Counted from the first letter of the stretch, positions 30,945 through 42,293 are shown. The stretch is DNA of 64,000 nt from Mycobacterium sp. 050128 (GCF_036409155.1 NZ_JAZGLW010000003.1:496001-560000); one strand, 5' to 3'. Notes: generated from the sequence alone by a model not told the origin. Numbers and translations: made by a program.

Positions 30945-32807
30945 CTAGTCGCGATGTGAGCCGGGGTGCCAGGAGTGCAGGGACCCCAGCAGCGCGTTCT
31001 TCTTGTAGTGGTGATCGGTCATTCGCCGAAGGATGCTATCGAGAGCGACGACGGCGTCGTTGATATAAGGCCCCTTGTTGAGCATCGCGCATTCGGCCCG
31101 TTCGCTCATCGCTGCATCGCTGATTTCTGCGCGCGAGGGATTGCCTGTCTTGGCAAGCTGTTCGAGTATTTGAGTGGCCCAGATTACGGGCAGGTGTGCT
31201 GCCTCGCACAACCAAAGAATCTCTTCCTGCAACTCCGCGAGGCGCTCGTACCCGCACTCGACGGCAAGGTCCCCGCGCGCGATCATCACGCCGACGCGTG
31301 GATGCCGCATCGCGGTAAGCACAAGCTGCGGAAGATGTTCGAATGCTTGCCGGGTCTCAATTTTCAGCACGATCCCCAATGAGTCGCCGCCTAGGCTGCA
31401 CAACGCATCCAGCAACTGTTCGACATCGGAAGGGTTTCGCACGAAAGACAATTCGACCAAGTCGGCCAGCTCGACCACCGTCGACAGGTCGGACAGGTCC
31501 TTCTCGGTCAGGGCGGAGATCGGGAGACTGGTGTCGGGCACGTTGACTCCCTTGCCACCTCGGAGGCGGGACCCCGTATCTGCCGCGTGGTCGATCCGTA
31601 GCCTCAGGACACCAGGACCCACGCTGACTATCGCGCCGCCGATCCGGCCGTCGTCGAAATGCACCTTGTCCCCAACTTGTGCATGGTCGAAGATCTCCGG
31701 CAGCGTGCAACCAATGCGCGGAACAGATTCGGTGATCAGCGGCGCCGGCGAACAATCGCTAGTCAATTCGAGAATGTCTCCACGATGTAGTACAAGGCTC
31801 TGTTCGGTTTGTGGTAGCTCTCCAAGGTGTGTCGAATCTTTGACGCCGCGGACGCGCAGCTCTGTCCCGGTGGCGAGGTAGGTGGTCTTGTCGGTAACGA
31901 CGACGAATCCCGCTGGGACACCTGGTTTCTGATCAACGGCTTTCAGCGCCAGACTGCGCTTCGCGCCCCGGGTGTCGTGCAGGAGTAGAACGTCGTCGTC
32001 GTGGCGCCGGCTGAGCCATTCCCCAGACACGGGCAGCGACACCATGCCGGCTTCCGGTGGCTCGATCGGATGTTCCGCCGCAGTCAGCCATGCCCGCGCC
32101 GGGGCTGTTTCCTGCCCAAGCGCGTTCCTGCGTGGCCGGAGTTTCACGCAGCGCGGCCCGGGTTCAAGCGGGCCAGTCCGCAGTTTTGGCCCCGCAAGGT
32201 CCATCGCTACCAAGCAGACTCGGCCGGTCGCTGTGGCCGCTTGCCGGACGTGTTGCGCCATGCAGCGCCATGTCTCGGCGTCGTCGTGCGCGCAGTTGAT
32301 TCGTGCGATGTTCATGCCGCGTTCCACCAACCCGTGGACCAGCTCGGGGTCGGTCGCGGCCGAGGAGGGGAGTGTCACCATGATGCGGGTTACGCGATCG
32401 ACCGGTTCCGGGCCAAGCAGCTGCTGTGTTCGGTGGCGGAGCAGTTCGGGACCGTGCTCGACGCTGGTGCCGGTCAGCGGGAGCTGGAGCCTGACGTCAC
32501 CGAGCATGGCGCAGATCGCCGACCTCACCAAGAGCAAGGTGGCCTCAACATGAGGCTCGCTCCGGCCCAGCGAGGACAGTCCGTAGGCAGCGAGCTGGGC
32601 CTGCAGATCGCGGAGATCGCATTGCCGAATTGCCCAATAATGCAGCATGTTTCGAGCGCTTGATAGATTCTCGGGCGCCACGCCCTTCAGCCACCACGAC
32701 CACACTGATTCAGCTGCGGTCAATCGCGCCAGGAGATCGTCCACGTTGTCGCGCAACTGGCTCAGCTGCCGGCTTGTGGTTGTTACGTCGGTCTGCGTAT
32801 TTGGCAC
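30945..32807 (-). CDS. Pyruvate-kinase-like protein with N-terminal extension and altered active site
   Basis: A 620-aa protein. Residues ~135-600 follow the pyruvate kinase barrel: RIMVTLPSSA, MNIARINCAHDDAETW, MDLAGPKLRTG near 200, VHFDDGRIGG, VLKIET near 479 (catalytic Lys and the metal Glu kept), MIARGDLAVE near 508 and ATQILEQL. Differences from true pyruvate kinases: NFSHG is NCAHD, DTKGP is DLAGP, and the usual SGETA loop is NKGPY. There is a ~130-residue helical N-terminal extension and no room for a normal C-terminal allosteric domain. It is divergent from gap with DosR-type boxes between. It may be a divergent PEP/pyruvate enzyme or a regulator; the neighbour GAPDH supports lower glycolysis. 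Confidence 0.82.
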   Translation of the reverse strand: MPNTQTDVTTTSRQLSQLRDNVDDLLARLTAAESVWSWWLKGVAPENLSSARNMLHYWAIRQCDLRDLQAQLAAYGLSSLGRSEPHVEATLLLVRSAICAMLGDVRLQLPLTGTSVEHGPELLRHRTQQLLGPEPVDRVTRIMVTLPSSAATDPELVHGLVERGMNIARINCAHDDAETWRCMAQHVRQAATATGRVCLVAMDLAGPKLRTGPLEPGPRCVKLRPRRNALGQETAPARAWLTAAEHPIEPPEAGMVSLPVSGEWLSRRHDDDVLLLHDTRGAKRSLALKAVDQKPGVPAGFVVVTDKTTYLATGTELRVRGVKDSTHLGELPQTEQSLVLHRGDILELTSDCSPAPLITESVPRIGCTLPEIFDHAQVGDKVHFDDGRIGGAIVSVGPGVLRLRIDHAADTGSRLRGGKGVNVPDTSLPISALTEKDLSDLSTVVELADLVELSFVRNPSDVEQLLDALCSLGGDSLGIVLKIETRQAFEHLPQLVLTAMRHPRVGVMIARGDLAVECGYERLAELQEEILWLCEAAHLPVIWATQILEQLAKTGNPSRAEISDAAMSERAECAMLNKGPYINDAVVALDSILRRMTDHHYKKNALLGSLHSWHPGSHRD

Positions 32808-32929
32808 CTGGGCTCCAATATATTCGACTGCTCCGACGTCCGGCGGCGGTAGCTATTGGGGCGGAATACTATGAGGCTCTCCGGCGGTCGCGACGGTGGA
32901 GGCTGCGTCGACTCCGATGTCCAGCCTGA

Positions 32930-34156
<1,227 letters not shown>

Positions 34157-34173
34157 GTCGCTACACCAGTCGA

Positions 34174-34196
34174 CCGCCGCGCCAGCGGGCCGGCGG
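34174..34196. terminator. Possible bidirectional terminator between convergent genes
   Basis: CCGCCG at 34174-34179 pairs with CGGCGG at 34191-34196 across an 11-base loop, between the convergent gap and nitroreductase genes. No U-tract is present, as is common in mycobacteria. Confidence 0.35.
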
Positions 34197-34213
34197 CTCG
34201 GTGCGCTTATCGC

Positions 34214-35209
34214 TCAAGAACCTGGATTGGGGCTGAATGTCAGAACCTCACCCAGTGGCCGCCGCGGCGTCATCGGGGCCGCCTCGGTGGGGCCGAGTGC
34301 TTCGCCGACACGGATCAGGAGTTGCGGCATCGCCGCCCGTCCGATCAGAGTCGCGATGAGATCGCGGCTGGCCCACAGCTCGGTGAGTTGGGTCAGAGTG
34401 CACGTTGCCATCCCGGCTAACGTGCACTCCAACAGCACCGACGACAACGCTTCGCCACACCGCAGCGCGTCATCGGGCGTGTCCTCGTCGGTCGACAGAA
34501 CGAGCACGGTGGACTGGTCTTGCCCGAGGGGGGTATGCCGATCGTTGTGCGGGCTAACGGGGAAGGACCTTCCTATGTCGACCTGATCGTTCTCGGCTGA
34601 CGACAACAGTGAGGTGCGCGGAATTCCGTCGGTGTTCTCGAAATGACCTGTCCACCAGTCTAATTCGGTATGGTACGAGGTATCGTATAGCCGCAACGAC
34701 TCGGTGAGTCGCGACGCCCGGGCCAATTGTGGCCGCAGCTCGTCGGGGATCACGTCGAGGTGAATGGTGGCGCTATCGACGGCTGCCTGCAGCCTCGGTT
34801 CCAAGGCTGTCCAGTTACTCGGCGGGGAGAAGGGGAGCCGATCGGTGCGGCGGTGTGCGATGGCGTCGGCCCGTCGGCGATGGTCGTCGGTGACGGGGCG
34901 CTGCGGGCCGAGATCGACTGACGCGAGAAGATCGGAGTTGTCCGGGTCGGGAAAGCGATCGACCTGGCTTGCCCACCCTGCAGCGGCCAACGCGACGCGC
35001 AGGTGGTCGAGTACGGCGCCGCAGCTGATCAGCGCCTCGCGGCCCGATTTGTCGGCGGCCGGCAGGCTGCGGCTTTCATCGATGTAGAGGAGCAACCGTG
35101 AGCCGGTGGCAACCCACTGCCAGGGCTGGCTGTTGTGCAACGACGGCGCCCGGCAGGCCAACTGCACGGCGTCCCTGAGTACGTCGATGTCCACCAACGC
35201 ATCCGGCAT
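34214..35209 (-). CDS. Acg-type nitroreductase-fold protein (DosR family)
   Basis: A 331-aa protein of the Acg family (M. tuberculosis Rv2032, Rv3127, Rv3131), distant nitroreductases made of two degenerate halves. The conserved opening ACRAPSLHNSQPWQW, the HRRTDRLPF segment and the C-terminal QLLIRVGEALGP are present. The biochemical role of the family is unsettled; flavin sequestration has been proposed for Acg. The ATG at 35209 follows GGAGGT; the upstream frame extension is not used. A DosR-type box lies 53-66 bp upstream, shared with the divergent aldo/keto reductase. Confidence 0.88.
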   Translation of the reverse strand: MPDALVDIDVLRDAVQLACRAPSLHNSQPWQWVATGSRLLLYIDESRSLPAADKSGREALISCGAVLDHLRVALAAAGWASQVDRFPDPDNSDLLASVDLGPQRPVTDDHRRRADAIAHRRTDRLPFSPPSNWTALEPRLQAAVDSATIHLDVIPDELRPQLARASRLTESLRLYDTSYHTELDWWTGHFENTDGIPRTSLLSSAENDQVDIGRSFPVSPHNDRHTPLGQDQSTVLVLSTDEDTPDDALRCGEALSSVLLECTLAGMATCTLTQLTELWASRDLIATLIGRAAMPQLLIRVGEALGPTEAAPMTPRRPLGEVLTFSPNPGS

Positions 35210-35261
35210 GTTCGACCTCCAATCTAAGGTCAATCCTGGAATACGACCGTGGACAGCACCA

Positions 35262-35275
35262 GGGTCGTTGGTCCT
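35262..35275. promoter_or_regulatory. DosR-type box between nitroreductase and aldo/keto reductase
   Basis: On the minus strand AGGACCAACGACCC, one mismatch from GGGACYWWNGNCCC. It lies 53 bp from the nitroreductase start and 40 bp from the reductase start. Confidence 0.55.
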
Positions 35276-35314
35276 CGAGTCCAACATAGGCACGGTGGAA
35301 CAGGAGAACGTGGC

Positions 35315-36286
<972 letters not shown>

Positions 36287-36293
36287 TCGCTGG

Positions 36294-37427
36294 CTACAAC
36301 GAACGTTTCAGCGCGGCAACGGTTTCCAGGTCGTCGAGAGCCGCAACCCCGCGTCGCAAGCCCTCCATCGCGATATCTTCGACCTGCATTCCGCCCATGC
36401 CCGCGGTGATCAACGGGGCGACATACGCATACAGCGCACCCTGCCGGTAGCGCAGCCAGAGGTCGTCGCCGTCCAGATCGGGTCCACCGGCCGCGGCCAG
36501 TGCCTGTCGATAGATGTCGAGAAGTTCGCGCTGAGCGGTCTGGCGGTCTTCAGGCGTCAGGCTGGTGATCAGCGTATAGGCCAGTTCGCGGGACGGATGG
36601 CCGCGTCGCACGGCCTGCCAATCCAGTAGCCCGGCCTCGCCATCGCGGAAGTACATGTTGCCCGGGTGGGCGTCGCCGTGCATGACGGTATGCGGTGCAG
36701 TGTCGATGACCGCGGCGACCGCGCGGTAGTTCTCGGCGATGAAGCGGCCGTTCTCCACCGGGATCGAGGTCCGCCCGCTGAGTCGCTTCATCGAGGTGGT
36801 CATCAGTGAACCGGTCAACAGCGAGGTGACGTCGCCCGACGGCGTGTAGAGCCAGCCCAGCGGCCCGCGCCCGGTTGGGCGCATGCGGTCCCAGAAGGTT
36901 CCGTGCAGGGTCGCCAGCAACTCGACGATAAGGCCGGCCTGATCGGTGGACAGCGGGTGCAACGTGTCGGGAAAGACGCACGACTCGGGCAGGTCTTCCA
37001 GCACCAGTAGGTAGCGACCGGTCCAGGTGTCGAAGGCCGCGCCATAGGCGGCCGGGACGCCGGAGAGTTCGGGGGCGAGCTGACTGTAGAAGCGCACCTC
37101 GGTATTGCCCAGCCGGCCCAGCTCACCCATCAACCGGGTGGCGGCGGTCTGCGCCGTGATCTTGACGAAGACCGACTCCGGGACGTCATCGCCGGTCAGC
37201 ACCAGCCGGGCGCGCGATGATGTGCCGGCATCGCTGTTGAGCACCCGGATCGACCTGATATTGCGGCCCACCACGCGCGAAAGCGCCGCGGTGTTGAGGT
37301 CGCTGACCGTGCGGGGCAGTCCCGCTCGGCTGCCGACGACCGCGTCGGCGGTCACCCGGCCGATTCCCCGGCCGAGGTGTGCGGCCAGCCCGACGACGGA
37401 AATGGCCTGTTCAACCGTGTTTGTCAT
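36294..37427 (-). CDS. APH-fold phosphotransferase (aminoglycoside-phosphotransferase-like)
   Basis: A 377-aa kinase-fold protein. The catalytic loop VMHGDAHPGNMYF lies near residue 249, with the metal-binding GLLDWQAV following; an N-terminal lobe has VFVKITAQ. Mycobacteria have many such proteins beside lipid and steroid genes; they are better viewed as small-molecule kinases than resistance enzymes. The ATG at 37427 has GGA upstream; an in-frame ATG at 37493 is less likely. It follows a tetR gene, with an inverted repeat in between. Confidence 0.85.
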   Translation of the reverse strand: MTNTVEQAISVVGLAAHLGRGIGRVTADAVVGSRAGLPRTVSDLNTAALSRVVGRNIRSIRVLNSDAGTSSRARLVLTGDDVPESVFVKITAQTAATRLMGELGRLGNTEVRFYSQLAPELSGVPAAYGAAFDTWTGRYLLVLEDLPESCVFPDTLHPLSTDQAGLIVELLATLHGTFWDRMRPTGRGPLGWLYTPSGDVTSLLTGSLMTTSMKRLSGRTSIPVENGRFIAENYRAVAAVIDTAPHTVMHGDAHPGNMYFRDGEAGLLDWQAVRRGHPSRELAYTLITSLTPEDRQTAQRELLDIYRQALAAAGGPDLDGDDLWLRYRQGALYAYVAPLITAGMGGMQVEDIAMEGLRRGVAALDDLETVAALKRSL

Positions 37428-37509
37428 GACTGTTCCATCCCTGGGTGCGCCGCCGCCGGATCCAGGGAGTGGCGCGCGCGTATGAGTTGCCAAGACAAAA
37501 ATAGCTCAA

Positions 37510-37526
37510 TGTCTGGACATCAGACA
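37510..37526. promoter_or_regulatory. Putative TetR operator before the APH-fold gene
   Basis: TGTCTG, GACAT, CAGACA: a perfect 6-bp inverted repeat about 83 bp upstream of the kinase-like ATG. A further half-site AATGTCTG overlaps the tetR stop codon at 37537-37544. Confidence 0.45.
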
Positions 37527-37534
37527 AAGTGAGA

Positions 37535-38155
37535 CTAATGTCTGATCTGTGGCACCAGGGCCCGTACCAGGAATTGCTCGACGAATTCGCGCTTGTCAGC
37601 AACCGGGCGGAGTCGCCACGCCGGCGCCAGCAGGAACAACGTCGTCGTGCTCAGCCATTGCACGATTGAGCGGGGGTCGAGGTCGGTGTAGAGCTTGCCC
37701 GCGTCCTTCCACCGCTGCAGCAGCGGGCCGTAGTGCGCCAACATCAACTCCACCATCGGGTCGGACCCCAGCTGCAGAGCCGCGGGTACGGCGGTGCTCT
37801 CCGCGGCGAACAGTGCCTCGTTCAACGGGTTGCCCGCCACCGACTCCACCCGCGCCAACACCATCTCGGGTAACGAGCGCACCGGGTCGTCGGGGTGCCG
37901 CAGCGAGCCGACCAACTCGCCCAACGCCGTGTCGACCCGCGCCAGCATCAAACCCAGCAGGACCTCGTCGCGGTTGGGGAAGTAGCGATACACCGTCGAA
38001 CGGGATACCCCAGCCTCATCGGCCACCTCGGCCATTCGGATCTGGGCGTTGCCCCGACGCACGATGCAGCGGCCCGCAGCGTCCAGCAGACGCCGCCGCG
38101 CCTCCTCGTCATCGAGGATCGCGCGGTCGTCGCCCCACCACCGGCTCGGCTCCAT
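37535..38155 (-). CDS. TetR-family transcriptional regulator
   Basis: A 206-aa TetR regulator. The HTH is IRMAEVADEAGVSRSTVYRYF (given here in two parts, IRMAEVADEAGVSR and STVYRYF), preceded by EARRRLLDAAGRCIVRRG. The effector domain is unassigned. The ATG at 38155 (MEPSRWWGDD) lacks a clear ribosome site; an ATG at 38224 is also possible. It is divergent from the 38292 gene pair and upstream of the APH-fold gene, so it probably regulates one or both. Confidence 0.87.
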   Translation of the reverse strand: MEPSRWWGDDRAILDDEEARRRLLDAAGRCIVRRGNAQIRMAEVADEAGVSRSTVYRYFPNRDEVLLGLMLARVDTALGELVGSLRHPDDPVRSLPEMVLARVESVAGNPLNEALFAAESTAVPAALQLGSDPMVELMLAHYGPLLQRWKDAGKLYTDLDPRSIVQWLSTTTLFLLAPAWRLRPVADKREFVEQFLVRALVPQIRH

Positions 38156-38291
38156 TGCAGCGATAGTAGGGGATGTGTTGTGCCATTGAGTATCTGATGC
38201 GCGAGTTTCGTCAAAAATTTCCATCGATCTGGCGTGATCGCTAAAACCGTTCGATGACAGTCGATTTCGTTATCAGGCAGAAAGGCAATTC

Positions 38292-39419
38292 ATGGGTTAC
38301 AGCGCCGCCGACGAGTCATTCACCCATCAGCTGCCAACGACATTCGATCAGGTGCATGATCCCGATCCGACATGGTCGGACCGCTGCTACTTCTTCGCCG
38401 CCTCGCCCGACGGCACCCTGCTGCTGGCCAGCGGGTACGGCAACAACCCGAACACCGGCACCGGGTTGGGATACGTCAAGGTCAGCCTCGCCGACGGCCG
38501 GCACTGGGATCTGCTGGCTGGCCGCCCCATCGGCGACGATCGCGGCGATCTGAGTGCCGGGCCGATGCGCTGGACCTGTGTCGAGCCCCTGAAGAAGTGG
38601 CGTCTCGACGTGGAGCCCAACGACTCCGGCATCGCGTGGGAGCTCTATTACGAGCCCACCGCGCCGATGTGGGAGTTGTTGCCGATGAAGGTGCACGACT
38701 CCGACGGCCGGATGCTGGCCGACATGTACCACATGAAAGAGCCGGGGCGCTGGACCGGCTGGGTACAGATCGACGGCGAGCGGATCAGTGTCGACGGCTT
38801 CCATGGCGGGCGGGATCGCACCTTCGGGGTACGTGTCTCGGACAAGATTGATTTCTGGTTGTGGCTCGACGCCGGCTTCGAAGACCGTGCGATCGAAGCG
38901 TGGATCATCGAATCATCCGATGGCACAGTCAACTACGTGGACGGCGGTATCACCCACAGTGACGGCACGCTGTCGAAGCGGTTCGTCAAAATCGAGCACG
39001 ACGTCGAATTCGACGGCGACCGCAAGCGGCCCGCCCGCGCGGTGCTGGTTTTCACCGACGAGGACGGCAATGCCTACCGGGTCACTGCCGATACCCCGCA
39101 TCAAGACGTCAACGCCTACTACGGTCTGCCGATGGCGCACTGCCAATATCAGGACCTCGGCGGCGGTGCGTACTTCATTCACTTCCAATGGGACAGCAAC
39201 GATCCCGCGCAACTCGGCGAGACCGAGGACAAATCGATGGCGCTGGATCAGCTGATGCGTTTCGAACTCGACGGCGACACGGGGTGGGGCATCTTCGAGT
39301 TGCTGATGGGCGGCCAGGGCTACGTCCGCTATCCGAACTGGGCGGCGATGGACATGTCGGCCTTCACCCAGGACAGAACTCTGGTCGAACGGTTGGCCGA
39401 CGATGGAGTACGCCAGTGA
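38292..39419 (+). CDS. Conserved DUF7064/7065-like lipocalin-type protein
   Basis: A 375-aa protein without signal peptide, rich in beta strands and aromatic residues (RCYFFAASPDGTLLLASG, RWTCVEPLKKWRLDVEP, YFIHFQWDSNDP). It resembles the actinobacterial DUF7064/7065 proteins and the wider AttH/CrtC lipocalin-like group that bind hydrophobic substrates; the assignment is from memory. The ATG at 38292 follows AAAGG. The stop overlaps the next kinase-like gene (GTGA), and such pairs are common in mycobacterial lipid-degradation clusters. Confidence 0.75.
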   Translation: MGYSAADESFTHQLPTTFDQVHDPDPTWSDRCYFFAASPDGTLLLASGYGNNPNTGTGLGYVKVSLADGRHWDLLAGRPIGDDRGDLSAGPMRWTCVEPLKKWRLDVEPNDSGIAWELYYEPTAPMWELLPMKVHDSDGRMLADMYHMKEPGRWTGWVQIDGERISVDGFHGGRDRTFGVRVSDKIDFWLWLDAGFEDRAIEAWIIESSDGTVNYVDGGITHSDGTLSKRFVKIEHDVEFDGDRKRPARAVLVFTDEDGNAYRVTADTPHQDVNAYYGLPMAHCQYQDLGGGAYFIHFQWDSNDPAQLGETEDKSMALDQLMRFELDGDTGWGIFELLMGGQGYVRYPNWAAMDMSAFTQDRTLVERLADDGVRQ

Positions 39420-40480
39420 CACCGGACACCGATGTCGCTGGGCGCTTGACCGCCTGGCTGCGCACCCAACTTGACGCCGCGGACGTCCGCATCGAGGGTC
39501 TCGACCGGGTGAACTTCGGCCATTCCGCCGAGATGATGGTGCTCACGGTCGTCACCGGGGACAGCCGCCGCGATGTCGTACTGCGGCTGTGCCCGAAACC
39601 GCCGGCGCTGCTGGAACCCTACGACCTCGCACGTCAGTTCTCGATCCTGCGTGCGTTGCAGGACAGCGCCGTTCGTGTTCCGCCCGCGCTGTGGCTCGAG
39701 GACAGCGGCGAGGTCCTGGGACGGCCGTTCTTTGTGATGGAGCGGGTCGGCGGCGACGTCTACGAAATGGAAGCACCCACCGACGCGCCGGGCGCGATGG
39801 TGGTGCGGATGTGTCAAAGCCTGGCCGAACAGCTTGCGGCCATCCATTCCGTCGACCTCGAGCAGACCGGGCTCGACGCCCTCGACGACGGCAGCAATCA
39901 CCTGCGCCGCGAACTCGACCATTGGGCAACCGAAATGGACCGGGTCAAGCGGGATTCACTGCCCGCGCTGGAACGGCTCCTGCAGGCACTGCGTGACAGC
40001 CAGCCGGAGCCGTGCCCGAAAGTCGCCCTGGTGCACGGGGACGCCAAGCCAGGCAACTTCGGATTCATCGGCGGCGAGGTCAGTGCGGTCTTCGATTGGG
40101 AGATGACCACCGTCGGTGACCCCCTGACCGACATCGGCTGGCTCGAACTGCTATGGATGCAGCCCGTCGGCATCACCAGTCACCCTGACGCGCTGGACAT
40201 CGAGGCACTTCTCGAGCATTACCAAGCGGCCAGCGGCATCACCCTGCAGAACCGATCCTGGTATCGCGCGTTCAACGCGTACAAGATGGCCGTCATCTGC
40301 CTGATCGGCGCCATGCTCGTCGACGGTGGGCACAGTGACGATCAAAAACTGATGCTCGCCGCGTATGGCACGTCGATGCTCACCCAGGTCGGGCTGTCAG
40401 AGCTGGGTATCACCGAGCCGATCGACGACGGTCCGGTTCTGCCGCGCGCGGAACGCATCCAGCAACTGCAGGCCCGCTAG
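39416..40480 (+). CDS. APH-fold phosphotransferase
   Basis: A 354-aa kinase-fold protein of the acyl-CoA-dehydrogenase-associated APH group. The catalytic loop LVHGDAKPGNFGF lies near residue 207 and the metal site is VFDWEMTTVGDPLTDIGWL. The GTG at 39416 overlaps the previous stop (GTGA). The partner protein suggests a joint step on a lipid-like substrate. Not expected to confer aminoglycoside resistance. Confidence 0.87.
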   Translation: MTPDTDVAGRLTAWLRTQLDAADVRIEGLDRVNFGHSAEMMVLTVVTGDSRRDVVLRLCPKPPALLEPYDLARQFSILRALQDSAVRVPPALWLEDSGEVLGRPFFVMERVGGDVYEMEAPTDAPGAMVVRMCQSLAEQLAAIHSVDLEQTGLDALDDGSNHLRRELDHWATEMDRVKRDSLPALERLLQALRDSQPEPCPKVALVHGDAKPGNFGFIGGEVSAVFDWEMTTVGDPLTDIGWLELLWMQPVGITSHPDALDIEALLEHYQAASGITLQNRSWYRAFNAYKMAVICLIGAMLVDGGHSDDQKLMLAAYGTSMLTQVGLSELGITEPIDDGPVLPRAERIQQLQAR

Positions 40481-40642
40481 AGCCTGGGGCGCGACCTTCC
40501 ATTCGCCTATGCCGGAATGCGAATGGCCGAACTGATGTCGCCCCTGGACCACAGCAAGGCCGAACGCGAACTGGGATGGACGCCGGAACCGGTCGAAGAC
40601 TCGATCCGCAAAGCCGCGGTGTTCTTCGCGTCGCGCAACTAG
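40481..40642 (+). pseudogene. C-terminal fragment of an NAD-dependent epimerase/SDR protein
   Basis: Directly after the kinase-like stop the plus strand encodes LPFAYAGMRMAELMSPLDHS, then KAERELGWTPEPVEDSIRK, ending AAVFFASRN and TAG at 40640. The S-K-A-E-R-E-L-G-W pattern is typical of the last ~45 residues of extended SDR epimerases. No N-terminal Rossmann part precedes it, so this is a decayed remnant. Its stop overlaps that of a convergent intact epimerase-like gene. Confidence 0.55.
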
Positions 40643-41754
40643 TCCGCTTGCTTATCGGCATGGGCCAGCGCCGCTGGGCCGTATTTGTTTTCGATCATCG
40701 CCCACGGGTCGGCGTAGGGACCACGGCCCTCGGCACGGTTCTGCACCTTGATCAGGATGCGCAGCACCGGCCGCAGTATCGGACCCAGCACGCCTAAGAC
40801 GATGCGCATTTTGCCCTGGGATTCGGCTACCCAGTCCATGGTCTGCTGCCAGTCGTGCTTTTGAAAGTCAAGCAGCGCTTGCGCTTCCGTGGTGTCGTAC
40901 CAGCCGGTGAAACTCCAGCCTCGGTCGTCGTCGGGATCGCCGGTCAGACCCGCCGACGGACCCAGGCGACCCAGGCCGACGGCGGTCATCAGGTCGCCCT
41001 CGAGTTCGTGCTCGAGCATGACGCACGTTTCGTTTCCGCCGATCAACAGTGCCTTGCCGGAAATCGTGGCTCCGCGATCGACGCCGTTGGCAAATGCGAG
41101 AGCCGCATCTCGTGCGTCCACCGTGTGCAGCCGGTTGTCGACTGGCATCGACCGCATGATCACCAGGTTGTCGCCGTCGACACCACCCGATTGGGTATCC
41201 GGTGAGATGACCCCGGCCAGTCGGTACAGCGCGTGTGGGAGACCGCTGGCCCGGATCGCGGCCTCCGCCAGCACCTTGTCCTGCCCATACTGATCGATGG
41301 GGTTCACCGGGGTATCGGGGGTGATCCGTTCCGGATGCCGGTACGGATTTCGCGAGCCGTAGACCGCGGCACTGGACGCCATCAGGAACAGCGGTGGCCG
41401 CGGCAGGGCGGTGGCCGCCGCCAACAGGTTCTCGGTGCCCCCGACGTTGACCTTTCGTGCCAACGCGGGATTGCGGTATGACAGCGGTGCGACCACCGCG
41501 GCCAGGTGAATGATGGCTCCCGGCTGGTGGGTCATGATCAGCTCGCGCACCGCGTCGGCGTCGGTCAAGTCGACGTAGGCGGGAATCAGCGCCTCAGGTT
41601 TGGCGTTGGCCGACAATTCTTCTTGCACCGCAACGGTTTTGTCGTTTCGAAGGTCGGTCGCGATGACCGTTCGGCCCCGCTCGAGCAGAATCTGTGCGCA
41701 TCGCTTGCCGACCTGTCCGAACGCGCCGGTGACCAGGATGGTGTCGACAGTCAT
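40639..41754 (-). CDS. NAD-dependent epimerase/dehydratase family (extended SDR)
   Basis: A 371-aa extended SDR. The Rossmann start ILVTGAFGQVGKRCAQILL, the HLAAVVAP segment, SSAAVYGS and the catalytic Tyr/Lys (DQYGQDKVLAE) are present. The last ~60 residues add a hydrophobic segment (VLGVLGPILRPVLRILIKV) that may touch the membrane. The ATG at 41754 follows AGGAG. It forms an operon with the upstream NTF2-like gene (8 bp apart). Substrate unknown; sterol- or sugar-type reduction is possible. Confidence 0.85.
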   Translation of the reverse strand: MTVDTILVTGAFGQVGKRCAQILLERGRTVIATDLRNDKTVAVQEELSANAKPEALIPAYVDLTDADAVRELIMTHQPGAIIHLAAVVAPLSYRNPALARKVNVGGTENLLAAATALPRPPLFLMASSAAVYGSRNPYRHPERITPDTPVNPIDQYGQDKVLAEAAIRASGLPHALYRLAGVISPDTQSGGVDGDNLVIMRSMPVDNRLHTVDARDAALAFANGVDRGATISGKALLIGGNETCVMLEHELEGDLMTAVGLGRLGPSAGLTGDPDDDRGWSFTGWYDTTEAQALLDFQKHDWQQTMDWVAESQGKMRIVLGVLGPILRPVLRILIKVQNRAEGRGPYADPWAMIENKYGPAALAHADKQAD

Positions 41755-41762
41755 GAAGTCTC

Positions 41763-42293
41763 CTATTTCTCCAGCAGTCGGTTGGCGAACCTGGCGGCCG
41801 TGTTGCGAATCCGGTTGGAGATGTACAACGAGAAAACCGGCGTGACGATGTCCTCGCGCAGCCGAGTCAGCTTGGAGCTCTTGATAAGCCACCGCCCGGT
41901 CACGTTTTCGTAGGTCTCGTGGTAGTGACCGTAGCCCACCAGGCTCACGCCGGGCCCGAATCGCACGACGTCTTGCAGCGCCCACACCCCGCGCGCCGTC
42001 GTCGCGGAGGTGAGGTCGATCTCGGGGGCGTGTACCTGGTGTGCGGTGGCCTGTGCGGGGCGTCCGATGCTCTTGCGGGTGAACGCGACGAAGTCGTCGG
42101 CGCCGGCGATCAGCTTGCCGCCCGCCTCGGAGGTGTCGCTGACGAAGTCGTCGGCGAAGATCGTCCGCCACGCGACCCAGTCCTTGGTGTCCAGGTACCG
42201 GCAGTAACGGGCCTTGAGTTGCTTGATTGACTCGATCGCCAGCAGGGTGGCGGCCTGGTCGTCAGAGATCACATCGTTCGCGCGCTCAGTCAT
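41763..42293 (-). CDS. SnoaL-like/NTF2-fold protein
   Basis: A 176-aa protein with the SnoaL_4-type pattern ESIKQLKARYCRYLDTKDW, AWRTIFADDFVSD and GYGHYHETYENVTGRWLIKS. Such cone-shaped folds act as small isomerases, hydratases or ligand binders in polyketide and steroid pathways. I prefer the ATG at 42293 to the one at 42314. It lies just upstream of the SDR gene and likely acts on the same substrate. Confidence 0.82.
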   Translation of the reverse strand: MTERANDVISDDQAATLLAIESIKQLKARYCRYLDTKDWVAWRTIFADDFVSDTSEAGGKLIAGADDFVAFTRKSIGRPAQATAHQVHAPEIDLTSATTARGVWALQDVVRFGPGVSLVGYGHYHETYENVTGRWLIKSSKLTRLREDIVTPVFSLYISNRIRNTAARFANRLLEK

